Below, in pieces: positions 48,969 through 61,714 of a stretch of DNA of 64,000 nt. The number at the start of each line of letters is the position of its first letter. Position 1 is the stretch's first letter. The stretch lies in NCBI GenBank assembly GCA_023525975.1, contig CM042038.1, positions 10,479,272-10,543,271 on the forward strand, given 5' to 3'. The position numbers and the translations under genes are program-made. A model generated the notes under the pieces. The model made no database searches. It saw only the letters and a list, made by a program, of their open reading frames with translations, and was not told the origin of the DNA. Source of the DNA: Smallanthus sonchifolius (lineage: Eukaryota; Streptophyta; Magnoliopsida; Asterales; Asteraceae).

Positions 48969-49683
48969 AGCTTGGTTGAGGGAGAAACATCGATAGTACA
49001 GCCAGTACAATTATCTAAATGGTATAACTATGTAAATTGTACTTTAAAATTTAAACTATTTATCAAATGAAGTTTTAATGGTTTGCATAACATAAAAAAG
49101 TCCAAATTGACTAGTTGTAAATGAATTTCTTTTTAATAACTATTAATAGTTTTGAAAGGTTAAAAAACCCATTTTTTTATTTATAAATAATAGCGAGCTA
49201 TTTTTAGTTACTTAGATGATAATTTCAGTTGAAAAGTATACAATTTAATGTTGCAAACTTTGTATAAAATTAGGATTCACTAATTTTGGTTGTTTTATGT
49301 TCGAGGGTTAAAATGGGGTTAAAATGGTATTTGTCAAGAAGCTAAGGGGCTTGAGCTGTGTAGCGGTGGAAGCTCTGGATCAATGGTTAAAGTTTCTGAG
49401 TATAAAAGTAGAAAACAGAGTTTCTAGGATCAACTCACTCTGGTTCAACTTTTGGTTTTGTTTGACCGGACAATAATCTGTTGCCATCTTTTTTGCCATG
49501 TAAAAAAAGTAGAAAACAGAGTTTCTAGGATCAAATCACTCTCCTCTTACCATTTGAAACTTCTAATACTTGTTAAACATCATACCATCTAATTATAAGC
49601 ATTACAAACATATTACTATTTTAAGATCAGTTACTAGAGATACAATTACAATTGAAACTGCACTTGTGTAACACCAAAATCAA

Positions 49684-52198
49684 TCATTCATCATCATCCG
49701 CAAAATCATCAGCATCACTTCCAAAGTACATATCTGTATCCTCGGGTTCTATCGTGTCCATGTCATCAATTGCATCAATTTCCTCCATTTCTCTTTCCCT
49801 CTCTGCTACTAAAACCTTGGCTGCTTCAAGCCTGGAACTCACAGTCTCCCATGATACAAGCTTGTTGAGGAAAGTTGATATATAATCGGTCCTACGGTTC
49901 TGTAATAGACATTAAATTTTCAAATAGCATTAGTGTGACACTAAGCATTGGATAGGCTAAAGGGTCACTTTTTATTCAATATGACGAATACGGGTGTTTG
50001 GACATGCAGTTTTGGAACTGGTTATGTGACACTGAATAATCACAATCATAGTGTTTGGATGTGCTTCAGCTGTTTGAGGTTGTGATCATTATTTGTTCAA
50101 GTGTTTCACAAATTCTGATTATTTAAGGAACTAATAGATAAAATGACCAAAACAGACTTTTGTAATATGTTGTTGAAGTATTCAAACTTAGAATGTGACA
50201 ATTTATATTTTATGAACTATAAGTAATTTTGTAGAAATTATTGTGTTAATGAAGTTTTAGAAATAAATTTTAGCTTATATAATTCTAACAATTATATTAT
50301 TTTAAAAGTATTATTATTAATAATAAAAAATGTGGGTAAAAAGGAGGGGTAAATAAATGATCTTATTATTTTTGTCCCATAGATATGAAATCGATTATCC
50401 AAAACTGATTCTTTAGACATCACAATCAGAATCACTTTATCCATAAAAACTGTATTAGCACTCATAGTCGTCAAAATTATATAACCGTCTTAAGTGCAAA
50501 TCTACACCCCCCCAATATATGTGTGTGTGTTGAAGTGGGCTAAAGGTATTGCTTGAATGTTTGTTTCCTGTATGGAATTAGCAAGTTCTTACCTCAAAAT
50601 CTAGGTAGTATGCATGCTGCAATCACAAATCAGATTCCAAGTGAGATTAGTGAATATGTCATGGACATAGTTTGTTTATTATGGAAAATGTAAGTGAAGA
50701 AATATTACCTCCCAAACATCTAAGGTGAGAAGTGGCTGTAAATTCAATGAAAATGAAACCGGTTACAAATTAATACAAAGAAAAACAACGAATTAAGGAT
50801 TCATTTAAAAACAAAATAACAAAAAGAATATAATATTGTTGTCTACTCACATGGTACTCCCACACAAGAGGATTAACCGCATTCGGGCTCTTCACGACAA
50901 CAAGCTTCTTGTCCTGTTCTGAAGGACGTGGATTCCTAGCATTTGGTATGTCAAGTTTATGCTCTTTATCTACAAATAAAACACATAAATAAAGATTTCA
51001 AAAAACAAGTCAATATTATTTCCAATTTTTGGTTATGAACCTGATGGAACAAATACTTACATACAAGCCAAGTCCAACCAGAACCAAACTGAGTAATGGC
51101 AGCTAACTTAAACTCGTGAATTAGTCCTTCAAATGAACCAAAATCTCTGTTTATTAGTTCCAAAAGTTCCCCAGAAGGCTTTCCACCACCACCCGGTTTC
51201 ATAGATTCCCAGAAAAATTCATGGTTCCAAACCTGTGCAGCATTGTTGAAGGCGGGAAGAATATCACCTTTATTATATGAAGCTGATATTATGCTTTCTA
51301 ACGACATTTCATCTAATTCAGTTCCCTCAATTTGCTTGTTTAGATTGTTGACATAACCTCTGTGGTGTTTTCCCCAATGATATTCCAATGTCTCTGCGCT
51401 CATATGTGGTTCTAGCGCATTCTACCATACATGTAACAGGAAATAGAATATATATTTCAGAAATAATTAAATTATTTAACCTATAGTAAAGTTTTCAGCT
51501 ATATATTACTCGTACCAATGCATAAGGAGGTGGCTTCAAATCAATGCTGGCTGATATTGTCCCAGGAACAGATTTTCTAATACACCGTCTCTGTACCATA
51601 AATACAGTTTCTTCAAACAATGGTAAATGGAGATAACAAAATCTATAAAGAATCAAAGAGGCGTTTTTTGGCCAATATCATCATTTGCATCATAACATTA
51701 AATCGTGCATCTAATGACCCATGAGCTATCTTTTAGAAACTTGGATACACTTGATAATCATAACTTGAAGTTATGCAAATGATAATTCTTTTCGGACATC
51801 ATCAAAGGGATCTTTATATCTGTAATGGAAACTTCACCCTTTTGTAAATCATCTGGAAAGTTTCTTTCAATGCCATTATTGGTATCACTGTTAAATCAAC
51901 TGTAAAACCTAAAAACTGGTTACTAGGGAATGACTAATTTCTTTTAATCCCAAATTCACAAAATAAAAGTTTCATTTAGTGACAGACATTTCGTCGAACA
52001 CCTTGCTTACATCCTCCAAACCCCTTTCATTGAAAGCAAGCAACTTTACCTACGATGAATTTTTTTAGAGAATTTGAACGAAATAATTGACCAGCGACAA
52101 CTTACCTGCCTCAGTGAGCGGTGTAAGCTCTGAGATAATCTACAAAATTCTGCAATTGAATCAAATTTAGTTATCCAACAGAAACAATTAGCCGTCAT
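49684..52198 (-). CDS. chloroplast Fe-superoxide dismutase (FSD2/FSD3-like), 304 aa
   Basis: Seven exons join in frame: 52198-52106, 51590-51516, 51421-51061, 50969-50851, 50735-50709, 50616-50593 and 49899-49684. The enzyme converts superoxide to oxygen and hydrogen peroxide. A basic, Ser-rich N-terminus of about 45 residues (FCRLSQSLHRSLRQRRCIRK) fits a plastid transit peptide. The mature part starts LKPPPYALNALEPHMSAETL. Metal-ligand motifs are present: His in YHWGKHH, His in AAQVWNHEFFW, and Asp and His in LDVWEHAYYLDFENRR. QFGSGWTWLVYK is intact. The C-terminal extension is acidic (DDMDTIEPEDTDMYFGSDAD, then DFADDDE), as in FSD2-type proteins. Length and exon phases match the family. It lies tandem to the dead copy at 33657-48990. 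Choice between the FSD2 and FSD3 names needs a tree. Confidence 0.93.
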
Positions 52199-52461
52199 AT
52201 ATAGATAGAGTAGAGGGTGGAAAACCTGGGGTGGAAAGAAAGGGGGAGGTTAGATGGGAAGTGATAGACGCCATGACCATCTCTCTGCAGCAGAGCTTGT
52301 AACAGGATGAGGATAGTTGGGTCTGGGATGGGGTTTGGGAGGGTTTTTGGGTTTGAAAGACCAATATAGTATGCTCTCAAAATAACCATCTTATTTTCCT
52401 TGATTTAAAAAAAGTAATAATAAAAAATCCCAAATCTAATAAAGTGGAATTTTGTATAAAA

Positions 52462-53250
52462 CTAGAAATGTTAGTCCCGCGCTCCGCGGCGAGAGACGGT
52501 CCTTAAACGGTTAAGGCGATGCATTAACGTGGCTAAGCACACAAAAAAACATGGTTAAATACATAAAAGAAACGTATGAAGTTATGGCGACTCATTTGTG
52601 GAGATCGAAAAATAGATAAAAGACAGTTATATAACGGTACCGATGTTTTTCAGTCGGTGTCAATCTCATATTTCACAGTACCAGCATGTCACCGTCATGT
52701 GATATAACCTACTACGTGCGTTGCGACGATTACACTAACGTGACTAAGTACATAAAATAAACGTATGAAGTTGTCGCAACTGGATTCTGGAGATCGAGAA
52801 ATAGATAAATTACGGCGTGAATATGAGTTAATATTAAAACGACAAATTCGTTAAAGAAGTTAGTAACAGAGAAAAACAAAATAGAAATATAAAACAAAGT
52901 TTTTTAACAAATGAATATAAAAAAAGTTAAAGTAAAAAATAAAAAAAACTCGAACACACGTCGTCAGGTTTAGCAGAGTTATTGTAGGAAAATAAAATTA
53001 GTAAAACAATAATGACTAAAAAATATATATTATACATACGACAAGTGTAAAGTTAAGAGTTTAGAAATTTGAATAATAAATTAAAAACGAATATTATAAA
53101 TAATACAGACGAAAGAGTTTAGAAATTTGAATAATGAATTAAAAACGTATATTAAATTTGTGGGGTATATTAGCATTTTTAGAAAACTGAAGGGTATTAT
53201 TTAAAAATATAGAAAGTTTAAGGTTATATATGAAAAAAAACATATAAAAA
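52462..53250 (-). mobile_element. probable Helitron 3' end and interior
   Basis: On the minus strand the block ends CGCGGGACTAACATTTCTAG before a T, with a GC-rich palindrome CCGCG-CTC-CGCGG about 15 bp inside, the Helitron 3' signature. Inside, a unit around ACGTATGAAGTT...GGAGATCGA-AAATAGATAAA occurs twice (52560-52620 and 52755-52815). I could not find a convincing 5' TC end, so the right limit is approximate. Confidence 0.5.
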
Positions 53251-54128
53251 AATTAAAAAAAAATTCTATAATGTATCGTTTATTATTTCACAATCATCTA
53301 TCTTAAAGATCAAAATAAATAAATTATATTTATGTATATAACATACACATGTTATAGTAAATGAGTATATGTTATCGAGTAAACAATTATTTTTGTTCAT
53401 TTGATCTGATCACTTTTATCCAAAATGTTTATTTTTTTCCATGCGTATCCTTATGTTTTACAAAACTTATCATCTTCATCCAACTGGTTAACCTCATCCA
53501 TTTTTTAACGTTTAGTAAGGGGTATTTTTGTCTTTTTATATATTTGTTTATTTTATTCATTTTAAACTCTTAATTATTCCCCTCATTTAACATTAAAAAA
53601 ACACATCCCTCATTTAATGTTAAAAACACATACCCTCATTTAACGTTTCAACCCAGTTTCTACATGCACTAAACATTTGTGTTTCAACTTTCAACCCAGT
53701 TTACAAAAACACATTTAGTAAACAATGGCCGTCCAAAGTCACTAATGATAGTAAGTTAGTGACGCAACACAAGGTTCGGTTATGGTTAGGAAGAGAATCA
53801 TTTGTAAAAAGATAGCTTCTTTCCCCTCCAAAACAACCTCAAACGTTGAAGATCAAGATAACAAATATGTAAAATATATATTCACAATTGGTTTTTCTTT
53901 AATTGTGATTATAAAATTCATGGTTACTATATAATTTTAGAGTAAAAGACGGGTTCAAGCTCATTTTTTGGACTACAGGTTCTAAGTTCAAAAGCATGTT
54001 ATAGTGCATACAATCTTGGAAGATAAAGCTAAAAAGGGAGAGTTGGGGCATTTGGCAAATGGAAGCAACAGTACATAATGATACATGATCTGAAACTAGA
54101 CATAATTGGCCCACTCAAAATGGCTTGA
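53251..54128. other. AT-rich intergenic DNA, nothing recognised
   Basis: Spacer between the Helitron-like block and the 3' end of the PABN gene. CCCTCATTTAACATTAAAAA is repeated in degenerate form near 53580-53645. No coding frame is supported. Confidence 0.45.
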
Positions 54129-57100
54129 TTAATATGGCCGGTACCGCATTGGCCTCCTAGCTCTTGGAATTCTTCTGCAAAGTGACAACATGTAATCAGG
54201 CAAACATCATAGTTAAGACTAAATTATATAAAACAAATTAAAAACTATCACTAAAAGACTGAGCAAAATTTTGCATAAAACTAACTGTCATTTTCAAACG
54301 ATTGGCAATCAAAGTGCCTCACTGTTATAACTAACCTCCTTAGCATGGCTGTTACATTTTCAATTTTCTATATTCTACATAATGTTGTATCAACCAAAAG
54401 CTTTGAATGGGTTATGTGGGCTATTTCCAACACAAATTGGGTTAGTTACATATGTGAAAAGTATGAACAAACATTTTTCTTCCAGTTTCACCTAAACCGT
54501 TTTGAACCATTACCCAACCTGCCTACCAAATTTATTAAAAGAAACTAACGTAGCAATGGGGTGCTTTAGCTTTTCCGTCACAGGAATAAGAAAAATTAGA
54601 TATAGGAGATTTCACATTTTAATCAACCACAGCAAGCAGTAGCTTCAACCTACACAGTATGCTAGATCTTTCTAATGCACCCAGAGCAGCAGAGAATGTT
54701 GCATGAAGAGTGATCCTAGGATTACAAGGACAATAATTACACTAAACCTGCAGTAACAAATGCTGCTTGCAGTATGCTTCTAAACTTGTAGAAAAAACAA
54801 ATTAAATCATGGACTCATGGCTAAGCCTAGACAACTTCATGCTGGTAAACATAAGTATCCACTAAAAAAATCCCTGAAACATGATTACTAATTTACTATA
54901 TTTAAAGGATGATATAATCATCTTATATACACTATACCACATGATGATCTAAAACCAGTGAAAATACACACTAGTAAGAATATATTCAGATACATACCCG
55001 TAGCCATATGGAGAGTACATTGGTGGGCCAGACATGAAAGGCCTTCGTGGATAGAATCCAAGATATGGGTTGGGTCGCCTCCCTCTAAATTGTTTCATCC
55101 CAGGAACATTGGTTCGTTTGGCAGCAACCTGCACAGCCCGGGAATCCACTAATAAGAAATTGAAGCCCAAATTTAATAATATTGCAAAGTGAATAAAGTA
55201 ATAAAGTTAAGACCTTGAGTTGACGACCATGTAACTCTGATTCATTCAAAAGTACAGCATTCTGAACAGCTTCAAGTTCCACAAATTCCACATAAGCAAA
55301 ACCCTTTGGTTGACCAAATTTGTCTGTTAATATTGTCACCCTGTTTACAGTTCCACATGATTGAAAATGTTGCTGAACCTCCTCAGGCGTACATGCATAG
55401 TCTACCTGAAGTTCAGAATGCATAAAAATTAATGTTCTTCTAGTATTTAGAATAATGATAAAGATCAACATGGGTGTTGTCAGTCTGTTAATATCAGTGT
55501 GTAACACTATTTTGAACTTTAATAATTACGCAATAAAATCTATGCAGGTCACTACGCCAGGCGTAAGGGTGTCTGAACAATTTTAACAATCTTGTAGCCA
55601 ATAAAAAATCCAAAACATTATTAATCTTAATCTAACCAAATATACGAAAGAGGGAAAATACAAATAATTGATGGTCAAAAATTCAACCATGTCACTCTTC
55701 ATATTTTAAAGAAGTTAAATTGCATCAGAATATGTATTGCTCTCAACATTCATTGTTAAATAACAATTACTGATCAAGCAATTCCAAAGCATAGCAATGA
55801 TAATATGAATAGAACAATATTATCGATTTTAATGCACTAAATCAACTATAAAATGCATTTAATAAAATAAGGTGAAAGGTCACAGAACCTCACATTACCA
55901 ACATATATCGAACGGGCATCCGCCTCCTCTTTTTCAGCCAGAGTTGCAGAAGCGCCAGAAGAATCGTCTAATCATGCCCAATTGCCCATAATCAAAAGAA
56001 CAGCAATAATGTTAGATAGAAAAGAGGTTGTCAAAACAAAACAACTATTATGGTCTTAATTTTACAGGTTAGAACTTAGAACAGTAAATTCTTGCAAACA
56101 TAGAGAAAGGCAACATAACAAGTCTCACCACCAAGACGCCAACAATAATATAAAAAGTTTCCAAAATGCTATTTCAAAAATATTTGAAATGTTGTACTGA
56201 TATACATTCACCCTATATAACTAACGTCTACGGTCTACCTACCTGTTCCATGTTCAACCCGAGCATACAAAGACAAGAAATATAACCACAAATTAAAGTT
56301 ACATAACAGACACAATAAGTATGCATTAGAAGACACCATTGCTTTCTCAATGTTTTTAGAGACTTAAAGCGAGTTTTCCTCTATTAAAAAGACTAATGAT
56401 TAGTTCAAACTTCAAACACTCCCAAATGATATTTGAATTTTGAACAGGCTTCCTACATGTTTTTCTCTATTACAAAGACTCTAATGATAGTATTTATTCA
56501 CTTGTAGTTACATCTGCAATGTTTGCTGGTCTATCGTTCATAACTAGTCACCAAAGCAGAGAACCTGCAAACAGATTTTGAACTTCTGGTGATCAATAAC
56601 AATAATAAAGTACCACAGCTACAACCAGACATTATTCTATCATCCATGTAAAACTAGTATAGGTCTGAGACCCTAATTCTGGCACAACAAAGTTATTTTT
56701 AATAAACACCAGCACAATTCTCAAACTCGGACAATTTAATTTCCACGAAAGCAAACGAAACAAAGGCAGAGATAACAAAATCATCTCAGAACATGCAACA
56801 TTATTATTCAAGGCAAAAATAACCAAATTAGAACAAAGACCTTGAACCGAGCCCATCTCCTTCTCAACTTTCGCCTGCATTTCTCGAAGCGCGCCTGCTT
56901 CTTCTTCGATCTCCTTCAATCTCTTCTTCATATCCTCCAAATCCTGAATTCACAAACAACAATAACACAAAAAATAAACAAAAATTAAGTTAGGGCTTTA
57001 ACTCACGCATTCGATCCAGAAACAACGAAAATCAAAACAATTGAATTGAAGAAGAATTAATACAAACCTTGCTGTTACTGTTCTCGTCGCCTTCCGTTTC

Positions 57101-57199
57101 GTTCCTCGACATCTCCATATCGGCGTCCATTTCTACGTCATCTGGAATATCACCGCCGTAAACTTCGTGCTCTTGATCCTGCTCCGCCGTGTGATCCAT
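54129..57199 (-). CDS. PABN: nuclear poly(A)-binding protein, PABN type, 225 aa
   Basis: Six exons join in frame: 57199-57068, 56943-56841, 55967-55894, 55405-55214, 55128-54998 and 54174-54129. PABN (PABPN1 family) binds growing poly(A) tails in the nucleus and stimulates poly(A) polymerase. The order seen is an acidic N-terminus (EHEVYGGDIPDDVEMDADME), a coiled coil (DLEDMKKRLKEIEEEAGALR), one RRM with RNP2 (SIYVGNVDYA) and RNP1 (KGFAYVEF), and an Arg-rich tail. The last short exon supplies GRIPRARRPMRYRPY, the conserved C-terminus, which a reading of exon 5 alone would miss. The length is usual for the family. It is head-to-head with MED31, whose ATG is 852 bp away. Confidence 0.93.
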
Positions 57200-58051
57200 A
57201 ACTTTAACGTCCGATCTGTCTCGGCAGAATACGCAGTCGTTCGATTTAAGGGTTTGGATTTAGAAGTGGGAGTGGTTGATCGACAAACGAGATGTTGATG
57301 AAGGGCAATACTGTTATTCTGTTTATTCCTTGGGGTATGTTTGGAATTTTGTATCCGGGCTTGGGCAGGGTCTTAGTTGACATGTTATATATTGGGCTTA
57401 AGCCCAATTCTTCTTGACAAAACCTTTCACACTCGCCGGGTAGACTTACGAGTTACGACGTTGATCGGTGGTCCGTTATCCGGCGACGGTTACTTAAACG
57501 GACTGTGACTACCGTTTTCTCGCTCTCCGAGCATCAAGTGGTGTATTTTAACTCCAAAACTGTAAATATTTGTATCTCTTAATATCTGTTTACCTTAATT
57601 TTGCTTGTTACTTGGAGAAATTGTGACTGAATTAGCAGGATAATTTCTGTTATTTTTTTAGTTTGATTTTGATTTTTTGTTCCTGGAATGTTATGCAAGG
57701 TCAATTTAGAAGTTAATGCCGAAAGACTAGATTTCAAGTTAAAACCCTAAATTAAGATCGTGAATTGTGACATTTGGAAATTGAAATTGTGGATCATGAT
57801 TGGGATTTTGAATGTAGGAATCTTAGGTTTACCAGTCATTCTTTGAGGTATACTGTAATAATGAACCGTTTTTGCTATATATTTTGTGTTTTAGGGATAT
57901 TAGTTCAGTCACTTATGAATATGATGCTTTGTTCTTCAAAATTGATGTGGATATCAGATTTTTCGATAATAGTTATCTTGGTGTAGTTAGCCAGTAATGG
58001 TTCTCTTTTTATTTACTGCAAATACTTTTGAAATCCTAGGAATCTGACTGC
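57200..58051. promoter_or_regulatory. bidirectional promoter between PABN and MED31
   Basis: The two start codons diverge with 852 bp between them, which must hold both promoters and both leaders. CTCCGAGCATCAAG near 57530 and the acceptor AATCCTAG at 58039 suggest a MED31 leader intron, leaving perhaps 250-300 bp for the shared promoter. There is no transposon in this gap. The frame at 57774-57986 lies within the putative leader intron. Confidence 0.5.
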
Positions 58052-60390
58052 ATGGCTTCAAGTCAAGAAATTGATGATTCGTCAAATAAGAACAGCTCGT
58101 AAGCTTCTATTTCTTGTGTATTCTTAATATAGTGTGGATATAAGTTATCATAAGATGCTACCATATGTCTGATCTCATTTATGTTTCAGGCCCAAAAAAG
58201 TATACAAGGACCCAGACGATGGGCGACAAAGATTTTTGCTTGAACTTGAATTTGTCCAATGTCTTGCTAATCCAACTTATATTCATTGTAAGTTTAAGTT
58301 ACAATGTAAAATCATTATTATGAAATACTACTTTTAGGTGATTGTAATTTTTTGCAATTGTGATGTGGTTTTCACTTTTCAAATTTGGAAAAAGTGATTA
58401 GAAACTTTAAAGGTATAGAGTGAGTGCTATTCCTTTATTCTGTGAGGGTTTTTAGTCACCAATTAAGAGATAATCTATAATCATTTTCTGGGTATTCTTG
58501 TACCCTTTTTTATGAACCTTTAAATTTGTTGATTAGACATAATTAAGATTAACATTTAAAAGCTGTAATGCAGATCTAGCTCAGAACCGTTATTTTGAAG
58601 ATGAAGCTTTCATTGGCTACTTGAAGTACCTTCAGTACTGGCAACGACCAGAATACATAAAATACATTATGTGAGTTGAGCTTTGCCTTTTGAGTTTAAC
58701 AATCTTATTTTGTTACAATTTTACATCAAGACTCGTTCTTTTCTTCATTCATTTCAACAGTTTATTAATATCTGCTTATTTTTGGAGGATCACAGGTATC
58801 CACATTGTCTCTACTTTCTGGAACTTCTCCAAAATGCAAGTTTCCGCAATGCTATGGCGCATCCGGCCAATAAGGTTACATCTTTTGAAATCACTCGCTT
58901 TTTACCTTATATTTTTCTTGTGTAATTGTTCTGATATCATGAATATTTCTCTAAGCTTCAGTGCACTTTAATTTCTTTGATGGAAGTTTTTGAATTAATA
59001 CTTACATCACATATAAAGAAAGTTTCAAACTTTCACAAATATAGAATGAGATGTGGATATCTGAATATATAAATTTCAATCTGATCTTGTAGCTCTTATG
59101 AGTACTCTCTGTCTTGCTGTAACATGGCAGTATAAAACAATACCATTACTTGTTTTTTTTCTATTTGTTTGTAGTTTAGGTGTTTTCTTGTATCTATCCT
59201 TGGCTTCCTCTGTGGTCATGGGTTTGATTTTTTACAGAACTGATTATTGTATATGCATTTAACCATTCTAACTCCTCATGATTATGGCTCTTAGGCTTAG
59301 CTTTACTTGCATGATACTTTCTGCTCATAGTTTGGTTGTATATCTTGGAGGATGGTTAGATACAATCTTGTGTTGGCCACATAACAACTTTCAGTTAGTG
59401 ATAACTCTTTGTATTGTTTTGATTCATCGACAGTTATATTCAGTGTATGCAAGCCGTTACCTTAATCTTCCCTGTTTTTGCTTCTGCTAGTTTTGACTGT
59501 TGCATTCCCTAGTGTCGATAGCATAGTCATAACTAGAGATGGAAAAATGGACGGGTTGGGCGATGGGTCATTATGTTTCCAGTTAGAAGTTAGAACAAGT
59601 AACTTCCAAGTACAGTTCAAATGCCAGCTGATCTGCCTAAAAACTCTACCCCAACTTTTTTAGAATTTGTAAATAACTAATATATTTAGTATGATTGTAA
59701 AAGCCATGTTAAAAATGTAGTCTATTTTTTCCAATTAATTGAATTATGAAGTTGTAAGCATTTGGATGCACTTTAGAGACTTGCAACCTGACTGACCTGT
59801 GTGGACCCACTAGACCTATTTCCTTTATACCTAGTTTAAACTATTTATTCACTCGATCCGTTATCATAAGCATCAACCATGCGATGCGTTACCTCTGATC
59901 ATAACGTCCTACTTCTAAATGGTCAGATACTCAGCTAAACATGTGATATTTCTTTTATTTTTCTTCTGAGGTATTGTTTTCTTAGTGTTTCTGGATCTGA
60001 GAAACTTCAGTGCCTGTTCAAATCTACATCATCCTTTGATTTGCTATAATTATCATAATACTAAGTTCATTTATCGTGGTTCCTAATTTTTTTCTTTTAT
60101 CATCAATCTTTTAGGAGTTGACACACAGGCAGCAGTTTTATTTTTGGAAGAACTACAGAAATAATCGGCTGAAGCATATATTGCCTAGGCCCCTTCCTGA
60201 GCCTACGGCTGCACCGCCGTCTAACGCACCTCCACCACCTATACCACCTACGGCTACCACTATGGCTGCTTCATCTGCTCCTGTGTCTGCACCGCCAGTA
60301 CCCTCGCCCATGCAGTATGGTGTACCTTCTGGGCCACCTCTAGCAAAAAATGACCCAAGAAATGCAATTGATAGAAGAAAGAGAAAGTAA
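58052..60390 (+). CDS. MED31: Mediator complex subunit 31 (SOH1), 198 aa
   Basis: Five coding exons join in frame: 58052-58098, 58190-58287, 58574-58670, 58796-58874 and 60115-60390. MED31 is a conserved middle-module subunit of Mediator, linking activators to RNA polymerase II. The conserved core is complete: RQRFLLELEFVQCLANPTYI, DEAFIGYLKYLQYWQRPEYI, YPHCLYFLELLQ and LTHRQQFYFWKNYRNNRL. A plant-type Pro/Ala-rich tail (PPSNAPPPPIPPTATTMAAS) follows and the protein ends NAIDRRKRK, a basic cluster that could aid nuclear import. Length fits the plant proteins (about 196 aa). The last intron (58875-60114) is long and carries a GGGTTGGGCGATGGGTC-type MITE at about 59535-59830. Confidence 0.94.
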
Positions 60391-61714
60391 AACTTCTCTG
60401 TATGTTCAGTCATAATCTTTACTAATTACTTTTTAGAGGTTGCAAAATGGGTTGGTCAGCCGGACGCTAGGTAGTTTTTTATACCATTTCGAACGGGTCA
60501 GGTTGGGTTGGCCCGAAACAATTTTTGGTCCAAAAGATTTAACAAATATTTATTGTGTCAAATATTATGATAAAGGTTTATATTATTTCAATTATAATCT
60601 AATTTTTTTAATAAAACAATTAGGACATTAAAAAATCTGTTTTGGACTACTTTGGACGCGTTCCCTTTTTTGATTTTATGGTCCAAATTATCGAACAAAG
60701 TCTTTACCATTTTACAGGAAAGATGGATAACTTGAGGTGAGGCTGAAGTGGCAACATATGGTAGTTTCTGTTATATTCAAGTTCAATGGATGTAGAATAT
60801 TACTGTTGTTGAAATTTGAAGTGCCAATTTTAGGTGTTCAATGATAATCATGGATATTATTTCTTGATTACTCCCTCACACGCTCCTCATTACTCTCACC
60901 CTCTCTATCCCTTTCTTATAAGCTCTCATATTGATACATGTTTATGATGATAATTTAATCTCACCCTCTCTATCCATTTCTTATACACTCTCATATTGAT
61001 GCATGTTTATGACAATGAATCCTGAACTAAAGTGAGTGACGGTTGCTGCCGCTGGTCTTGAGGCTTCAACCTTAGGACCCCTTCTAATAAAGCTTTTTAT
61101 GGTTTTTTACGGTCTTGAAAACAAAACGAGGTGACAAAGTGTAGCTGGTTCATCCTCTTAACTGTTGTGACGATCTTGATAGCCTTCTCGTTAGATCCTA
61201 GGCCACGCCGAACTCGAATTCACTATATGTGGTTAGATTTTTTGTTCTACAGTCTTTAAGTAACTAGTTCTCAATCAGCTAAACATTGGTTTGAAACAGA
61301 ACAAAATTTTCTTTTGAACAAATGTTGATTGACAATAGAAGTTGGAACACCTTGTAATGTGATTATCTAATGATAATATAATGCTAAAGAATTTAATGCA
61401 TTAAGATTTCTAAGTCACAAAGCTTCTAAATATAATCATATGCAAAGTTAACACAAAGTAAACTTATTTCAAGAATCAAGCTAGAGGATCACAAGCCAAA
61501 TTTCCAGATTTCATGAAACACATAAGTGCAGATCGACTTGAAAGTGTGTTTAAGAATCAAAACCCAAAATTTACCATGAAATGTTGCTACTAGTCGAATA
61601 AATTCTTCTAATGGAATGGCTGTTTTGATTCACAAGGGTTGAAAGCAACAATATGATGTTATGATCAATCATAGTTTGTAGGTGAGAAGTGATTAAGAAG
61701 CGAAGTAGGAGTAT
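60391..61714. other. convergent 3' region between MED31 and the GDH relic
   Basis: 60437-60720 is a MITE of the GGTTGCAAAATGGGTTGGTC type. A tandem pair of about 80-bp units (CTCACCCTCTCTATCC...TTATAC/AAGCTCTCATATTGATACATG) lies at 60895-61010. The remainder is untranslated or spacer DNA without a supported gene. Confidence 0.5.

Larger units (their letters stand above)
33657..48990 (-). pseudogene. Fe-superoxide dismutase duplicate, broken and split by transposons
   Basis: Remnants of every exon of the intact gene at 49684-52198 occur in the same order: exon 1 at 48909-48817 (93 nt, same length, but GTG at the start position), exon 2 cut from 75 to 32 nt (48076-48045), exon 3 near 47930-47572 with small indels after LEP, a shortened exon 4 near 47500-47460, exon 5 near 47340, exon 6 near 35617-35590 with a damaged donor, and the last exon 33751-33657, which ends at a stop after AAKILE and lacks the acidic tail. 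The retained EYHWGKHH and AAQVWNHD blocks show its origin. A CACTA element, a Helitron, a MULE-MITE and a foldback element lie in its introns. It cannot encode a working enzyme. Confidence 0.9.

Noticed and set aside
52195..52389. 64-codon minus-strand frame upstream of Fe-SOD as an alternative N-terminus
   Set aside because: It is in a different frame from exon 1 and ends at a stop overlapping the Fe-SOD ATG; the ATG at 52198 gives the transit peptide and in-phase splicing.
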